From Alphaproteobacteria bacterium (GTDB lineage Bacteria; Pseudomonadota; Alphaproteobacteria; ATCC43930; CGMCC-115725), in contig JASHTP010000493.1 of assembly GCA_030040495.1 (NCBI GenBank), forward strand, positions 1 to 10,612: 10,612 nucleotides of DNA, in the 5' to 3' direction. The position numbers and the translations under genes are program-made. The notes under the pieces were generated by a model, which worked only from the letters and a program-made list of their open reading frames with translations, did not search any database and was not told the DNA's origin. Each line of letters starts with the position of its first letter. Position 1 is the stretch's first letter. This document shows positions 7,178 to 10,612 of the stretch, piece after piece.

Positions 7178-7756
7178 ATGGACCGAACGCACTTTTTCGG
7201 CGCGCGCGGGCTGGGGACCGCGCTTCTGGCGGCAATTGCCTTGATGCTGGGGACGACCGACGCCCGCGCCGGTGTCATCGACGAGGTCAAGGCCGGGGTG
7301 CTGGCGCACGATGTCGGCCTGCTCGGCGACCATGTCGAGGGCGGGGCGGACATCATGGGCGAGGTGCTGTTCGCCTCGCCGCAGTTCCTCGGCCCGATCG
7401 GCGCGCCGCGCCCGACCTTGGGCGCCTCGGTGAACACGGCCGGCAAGACCGACTATCTCTATGCCGACCTCACCTGGACCGGCACGCTCTGGCACCCGAT
7501 GCTGCGGCCGCAGGACGGCGTCTATGTCGGCGGCGCCCTGGGCGGGGCGGTGCATGACGGGCGTCTCAACCAGAGCGTCGACGACGACAAGGCGCTCGGC
7601 ACGCGCGCGCTCTTTCATGTCGGCGTCGAGCTCGGCTACCAGATCAGCGCGGCGAACAGCGTCGAGATCTATCTCGACCATCTCTCCAACGCCGACACCT
7701 CGACGCACAATCCCGGCCTCAACAACATCGGCCTGCGCACCGGCTTCAAGTTCTGA
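7178..7756 (+). CDS. PagL-like acyloxyacyl hydrolase (lipid A 3-O-deacylase family)
   Basis: This 192-residue protein is a probable eight-stranded outer-membrane beta-barrel of the PagL family, enzymes that remove the 3-O acyl chain from lipid A. A signal peptide spans 1-31 (hydrophobic 12-25, cleavage after ARA). The C-terminal family signature LDHLSNADTSTHNPGLNN carries His168 and Ser170, the expected catalytic pair, and the chain ends in Phe, as outer-membrane barrels do. In Pseudomonas PagL the third catalytic residue is a Glu 14 positions after the His; here an ungapped count lands on Asn182. Activity is therefore less certain than family membership. I chose ATG 7178 over GTG 7136 because GGGGGAG precedes it and the signal peptide then starts properly. 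It ends 14 bases before the convergent LLM gene. Confidence 0.85.
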   Translation: MDRTHFFGARGLGTALLAAIALMLGTTDARAGVIDEVKAGVLAHDVGLLGDHVEGGADIMGEVLFASPQFLGPIGAPRPTLGASVNTAGKTDYLYADLTWTGTLWHPMLRPQDGVYVGGALGGAVHDGRLNQSVDDDKALGTRALFHVGVELGYQISAANSVEIYLDHLSNADTSTHNPGLNNIGLRTGFKF

Positions 7757-7770
7757 GGCGGCGCCTTCGC

Positions 7771-8931
7771 CTAGACGCGCGGCATCACCTCGGTCCAGAA
7801 GCGCTCGATCGACTTCATCAGCACGCCGTGCGGCACGAGGCCGTTGTAGGTGTAGCAGAAGAGCCAGTCGACCGGCAGGCGCTCCTTGATGCGGGCGAGG
7901 TTGCGCGCCACCGTGTCGACGGTGCCGACCAGCGCGTAGCCCAGCGCCACCGATTCCTCCGCGCTCGGCGCGGCGCCGGTGACGGGGTCCATGACGCCCT
8001 TGCGGAAGCCGAAGGGCTCGAACCAGGCGCGGCCGGAGAAGATGCCGCTGTCCTTCCAGAGCGCGATCGCCTCGGCGTCGCTGTCGGCGATGATGACGTC
8101 GCGCAGGAGCCCCATGCCCTGGCCGCGCGGCCGGCCGGAGACCTCGGCATAGACGTCGAAGAGCTGCTCCTCGTAGGTCGCGTGCATCGGCGGCAGGATG
8201 GCGGTGACGCCTTCCTTGGCGCACCAGCGGATGCTGCGCTCGGAGCTGGCGAAGGGCTGGAAGATCGGCGGATAGGGCTTCTGCACCGGCTTGGGCACGA
8301 CGCCGACCGAGCGCAGGATGCCGTTCTCGACGCCGGCGCCCCATTTGTCGGTGGCCTCGAGCGACCACGGCGTCTCGCCGGCGGGGATGCGCCAATACTT
8401 GCCCTGAAAGGACAGCATCGGCTGCGTCCAGGCCCGCTTGATGATCTCGAAGCATTCCTCGAAGGCGGCGCGGTTGGCGGCGTCGATCTCGTCGTGCTGA
8501 TGCGGCAGCGCGCCGTGGATGCCGTGCGTCTGCTGCGCCATGACGTCGACCCAGCGGCGCTGATAGCCCCGCGCGAAGCCGGCGCAGGCCCGCCCGCCGG
8601 TCATCTGGTCGAGCATGGCGATGTCCTCGGCGACGCGGATCGGGTTCGAGGCCGGCAGCACGATGCCGAGCTGGCCGACGCGGATGCGCTTGGTCTGCAG
8701 GCCGAAATAGAGGTCGAGCAGCACCGGGTTGTTGGAGAGCTCGAAGCCCTCGATGTGGAAGTGGTGCTCGGTGAAGCTGACGGAATCGTAGCCGAGCTCG
8801 TCGGCGAGCCGCACCTGCTCCAGCACCTCGCGCAGCATCTGCTGGTAGAGGTCCTGGCGCAGCCCGGCCATGCCCGCCTCGATGTCGCGACGATTGCCGA
8901 CCGTCGGCAGATAGAACAGGGATGCCTTCAC
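7771..8931 (-). CDS. LLM class flavin-dependent oxidoreductase (bacterial luciferase-like monooxygenase)
   Basis: This 386-residue TIM-barrel enzyme belongs to the luciferase-like monooxygenase family, which uses reduced FMN (or F420 in some subgroups) and O2 to oxidise small organic molecules. LuxA-type features are the N-terminal strand MKASLFYLP, the ADELGYDSVSFTEHHF segment (about 43-58, with Glu55-His56-His57), NPIRVAEDIAMLDQMTGGR (96-114) and a C-terminal GTVDTVARNLARI helix region. The start is GTG at 8931: GGGAGGA lies 6 bases upstream and the protein then begins exactly where the family does. The open frame extends to 9192, but that extension is arginine-rich and unlike the family. 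The substrate is unknown. It is divergent from the SCP2-like/hydrolase operon and probably shares its function. Confidence 0.92.
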   Translation of the reverse strand: MKASLFYLPTVGNRRDIEAGMAGLRQDLYQQMLREVLEQVRLADELGYDSVSFTEHHFHIEGFELSNNPVLLDLYFGLQTKRIRVGQLGIVLPASNPIRVAEDIAMLDQMTGGRACAGFARGYQRRWVDVMAQQTHGIHGALPHQHDEIDAANRAAFEECFEIIKRAWTQPMLSFQGKYWRIPAGETPWSLEATDKWGAGVENGILRSVGVVPKPVQKPYPPIFQPFASSERSIRWCAKEGVTAILPPMHATYEEQLFDVYAEVSGRPRGQGMGLLRDVIIADSDAEAIALWKDSGIFSGRAWFEPFGFRKGVMDPVTGAAPSAEESVALGYALVGTVDTVARNLARIKERLPVDWLFCYTYNGLVPHGVLMKSIERFWTEVMPRV

Positions 8932-8949
8932 TGCCGTTCCTCCCGCATT

Positions 8950-8984
8950 GTTCTTTTGCCTTGGCCCAAATGATGGCAAAGAAC
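8950..8984. promoter_or_regulatory. Nested inverted repeat in the LLM leader (candidate operator or 5'-UTR hairpin)
   Basis: GTTCTTTTGCC (8950-8960) and GGCAAAGAAC (8975-8984) are inverted copies, perfect over 10 bases apart from one extra T in the left arm. Between them is a small palindrome, TTGG-C-CCAA (8961-8969). The element is AT-rich in a very GC-rich region. It lies between the LLM ribosome binding site and a TATACA box, in the intergenic space shared with the plus-strand operon. It would suit a dimeric repressor or activator. A regulator gene is not present in the window. Confidence 0.5.
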
Positions 8985-8992
8985 GCCGAAGC

Positions 8993-8998
8993 TGTATA
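8993..8998 (-). promoter_or_regulatory. Candidate -10 box for the LLM gene
   Basis: Read on the minus strand this is TATACA (in context TCTATACAGC), five of six matches to TATAAT. I find no good -35 at 16-18 bases, so activator dependence is possible. Initiation here would start close to the edge of the inverted repeat. The plus strand of the same spot reads TATAGA, which could serve the opposite operon. Confidence 0.35.
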
Positions 8999-9052
8999 GA
9001 CGCGCGCAAGAGGAAGGTTGCGCCACGCCAAGAATGACGCGAGGATGAAGCA

Positions 9053-9098
9053 CCCGGCCGACCGAAGCCGGGCGGGCCAGCGGCGCGCCAAGCGCCGC
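9053..9098 (+). promoter_or_regulatory. Two consecutive GC-rich hairpins in the leader of the SCP2-like gene
   Basis: CCCGGC/GCCGGG (9053-9058 with 9067-9072) forms a perfect 6-bp stem. GCGGCGC/GCGCCGC (9080-9086 with 9092-9098) forms a perfect 7-bp stem around loop GCCAA. The second ends 5 bases before the Shine-Dalgarno run. No T-tract follows either one. They could modulate translation or be chance pairings in GC-rich DNA. Confidence 0.3.
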
Positions 9099-9115
9099 GG
9101 CAGGGGAGGTCGGGG

Positions 9116-9532
9116 ATGGCGGAAGCAACCGGGCAGGGCACGCTGGCGGCCGATCTGGCGGCGCGCATCGACAGCCTGCCGGCGCTGGTCAACGGCGATC
9201 CCTGGCTGGTGCATCGCGGGCGCTTCGTCGATGTCGAGCTGCTCGTCGAGATCGGCGGCGCGGCGCATTACCTGACGATCGAGCATGGCAGCGTCGTCGC
9301 GCTGGCGCGCGGTCCGCGCCCGCTGCGCTCGTGGCGCTTCGCGCTGCGCGCCGGCGAAGCGGCCTGGCGCCGCTTCTGGCAAGAGATGCCGGAGCCGCAT
9401 TATCACGACCTCTTCGCCATGGCCAAGCGCGGCGAGTTGAGCATCGAAGGCGATCTGCAGCCCTTCATGGCGAACCTGCTCTATTTCAAGGATCTGCTCG
9501 CCGCGCCGCGGCGGCAGGCGCGCGAGGGCTGA
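9116..9532 (+). CDS. SCP2-like small protein (sterol carrier protein 2 fold), putative
   Basis: This 138-residue cytoplasmic protein has the layout of SCP2-like domains. A helix (about 8-20) is followed by strands with the pattern hydrophobic-x-hydrophobic around FVDVELLVEIGG and HYLTIEHGSVVALARG (38-66), then SWRFALRAGEAAWRRFWQ (72-89). A helix leads into GELSIEGDLQPFMANLLYFKDLL (106-128), the typical low-identity SCP2 C-terminal signature. The family binds lipids or other hydrophobic ligands. No catalytic motif is seen and no signal peptide is present. ATG 9116 follows GGGGAGG (9103-9109). The hydrolase gene starts two bases after its stop, so the two are translationally linked and may act on the same hydrophobic substrate. 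Confidence 0.65.
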   Translation: MAEATGQGTLAADLAARIDSLPALVNGDPWLVHRGRFVDVELLVEIGGAAHYLTIEHGSVVALARGPRPLRSWRFALRAGEAAWRRFWQEMPEPHYHDLFAMAKRGELSIEGDLQPFMANLLYFKDLLAAPRRQAREG

Positions 9533-9534
9533 GC

Positions 9535-10386
9535 GTGGCGGCGACGATCGACCCGATCCTCGGGCGCTATGTCCATGTCAGCCTCGGCGGCCGGCCGCAC
9601 CGGATCTATTTCGAAGAGGCGGGGCAGGGGATTCCGCTGGTCTGCCTCCACACCGCCGGCGCCGACGGGCGGCAGTTCCGCCACCTCATGACCGACGCGG
9701 CGGTCACCGCGCATTTCCGCGTCCTCGCCTTCGACCTGCCCTGGCACGGCAAGTCGACGCCGCCCGAAGGCTGGCAGCGCGAGGAGTACAGGCTCACCAC
9801 GCGCGGCTACACCGAGGCGATCCGCAGCTTCTGCGCCGCGCTCGAGCTCGCCAAGCCGGTGGTGCTCGGCTGCTCGATCGGCGGCCGCATCGTGCTCAAT
9901 CTGGCGATCGAGCATGGCGGGGAGTTCCGCGCGCTGATCGGGCTCGAATCCGCCGACTACCAGGCGCCCTGGTACGACACGGACTGGCTGCACCGCCCGG
10001 ACGTGCACGGCGGCGAGGTCTGCGCCGGGCTCGTCTCCGGCATGATGGCGCCGCAAAGCCCGGAGGCGTCGCGCTGGGAGACGCTGTGGCAGTACATGCA
10101 GAGCGGGCCGGGCGTGTTCAAGGGCGATCTCCATTTCTACCGCGTCGACGGCGATCTCAGAGGCAAGGTCGGCGCGATCGACACCGCGCGCTGCCCGCTC
10201 TTCCTGCTCACCGGCGAATACGACTTCTCCTGCACGCCCGAGGACACGGCGCGCACGGCGCGGCAGATCGCCGGCGCCGAGACCGTCGTCATGGAGAAGC
10301 TCGGCCATTTTCCGATGAGCGAGAATCCGGCGCAGTTCCGCCGGTATCTGCTGCCGGTGCTCGAGCGCATCCGCGCGCGGCAGTGA
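9535..10386 (+). CDS. Alpha/beta fold hydrolase
   Basis: This 283-residue enzyme has the complete alpha/beta hydrolase set: strand LVCLHTAG with the oxyanion region (35-42), FDLPWHGKS (66-74), nucleophile elbow GCSIGG with Ser114 (112-117), the acid at Asp230 (LTGEYD) and the catalytic His258 (LGHFPMSENP). A cap region of about 140-215 is Trp/Tyr-rich, as in enzymes for aromatic or hydrophobic substrates. It could be an esterase, a lactonase or a C-C bond hydrolase of the meta-cleavage type; sequence alone does not decide. The start is GTG at 9535, supported by GAGGG 6 bases upstream; the frame upstream is a shadow of the SCP2-like gene. A binding-protein gene follows after 38 bases. Confidence 0.9.
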   Translation: MAATIDPILGRYVHVSLGGRPHRIYFEEAGQGIPLVCLHTAGADGRQFRHLMTDAAVTAHFRVLAFDLPWHGKSTPPEGWQREEYRLTTRGYTEAIRSFCAALELAKPVVLGCSIGGRIVLNLAIEHGGEFRALIGLESADYQAPWYDTDWLHRPDVHGGEVCAGLVSGMMAPQSPEASRWETLWQYMQSGPGVFKGDLHFYRVDGDLRGKVGAIDTARCPLFLLTGEYDFSCTPEDTARTARQIAGAETVVMEKLGHFPMSENPAQFRRYLLPVLERIRARQ

Positions 10387-10424
10387 CCAGGACCAGCACG
10401 ACAACAAGGAGAGGGAGAGACGTC

Positions 10425-10612
10425 ATGCAATGGGGGGTTCGTTTGTTCGCCGTCGCGGCGGCGCTGGCGCTCGCCGCCGGCGCGGCCAGGGCCGACACGC
10501 TCAAGATCGGCGTGCTCAGCGACATGAGCGGGCCTTACGCCGACGTGGTCGGCGAAGGCTCGGTCGCGGCGGTGAAGCTCGCGGTCCAGGACATGGGCGC
10601 CAAGGTGCTGGG
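10425..10612 (+). CDS. Branched-chain amino acid-type ABC transporter substrate-binding protein (N-terminal part)
   Basis: The gene runs off the right edge; 62 codons are visible. A signal peptide (MQWGVRLFAVAAALALAAGA, cleavage after ARA at residue 23) precedes DTLKIGVLSDMSGPYADVVGEGSVAAVKLAVQDMGA. This is the standard start of Peripla_BP_6 (LivJ/LivK/UrtA-like) proteins. In catabolic clusters such proteins often bind aromatic acids or other non-amino-acid ligands. ATG 10425 has a strong Shine-Dalgarno run (AAGGAGAGGGAGAG, 10406-10419). It is codirectional with the hydrolase gene, so the partner permeases and ATPases are probably encoded just beyond the window. Confidence 0.93.
   Translation, partial: MQWGVRLFAVAAALALAAGAARADTLKIGVLSDMSGPYADVVGEGSVAAVKLAVQDMGAKVL

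Noticed and set aside
7756..7772. Stem AGGCG/CGCCT between the convergent PagL-like and LLM stops as a bidirectional terminator
   Set aside because: The stem is only 5 bp with a 7-base loop, it overlaps both stop codons and has no T-run; chance is likely in this composition.
7828..8973. A 381-residue plus-strand frame opposite the LLM gene
   Set aside because: It is a shadow of the LLM reading frame, with no motif and no suitable ribosome binding site.
6188..9406. A 1072-residue open frame on the minus strand across the EipB-like, PagL-like and LLM genes
   Set aside because: It lies opposite or out of frame with three recognisable genes, and its translation is Ala/Arg-rich shadow sequence.

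Overview
The window is GC-rich chromosomal DNA (very high G/C at third codon positions) from what looks like an alphaproteobacterium. The best pointers are an EipB/DUF1849 periplasmic protein, a family essentially restricted to Alphaproteobacteria, a short YacG next to tRNA-Phe, and the style of the transport and catabolic genes (Hyphomicrobiales- or Rhodospirillales-like). I cannot name a genus. No integrase, transposase, CRISPR array or phage gene is visible.

Layout. (1) 1-389: the last codons of an upstream gene, the zinc-finger gyrase inhibitor gene yacG, and a complete tRNA-Phe(GAA). (2) 631-5734: a tight four-gene dipeptide/oligopeptide-type (Dpp/Opp) ABC importer operon. It encodes a family 5 periplasmic binding protein, two permeases and one protein with both ATPase domains fused. 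The permease genes use GTG and TTG starts, and the second overlaps the first by four bases. (3) 5743-5967, minus strand: a probable small gene for a one-helix membrane protein, convergent with the ATPase gene. (4) 6230-7756: two cell-envelope genes, EipB-like and a PagL-like outer-membrane lipid A 3-O-deacylase. (5) 7771-10612: a divergently arranged cluster. A luciferase-like flavin monooxygenase (LLM) is on the minus strand. On the plus strand are an SCP2-like small protein, an alpha/beta hydrolase and the start of a branched-chain-amino-acid-type periplasmic binding protein, whose gene runs off the window.

How they may work together. The Dpp-type operon is a self-contained importer. EipB-like and PagL-like proteins both act on the envelope. 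The last cluster reads as an uptake-plus-catabolism module: the binding protein would capture a small organic substrate, the LLM enzyme would oxidise it, and the hydrolase would cleave an ester or C-C bond, with the SCP2-like protein as a possible carrier. This pathway is inference. The most noteworthy non-coding signal is a nested inverted repeat at 8950-8984 in the LLM leader, next to a TATACA box in the divergent intergenic region. It is a good candidate operator or 5'-UTR element for the module.
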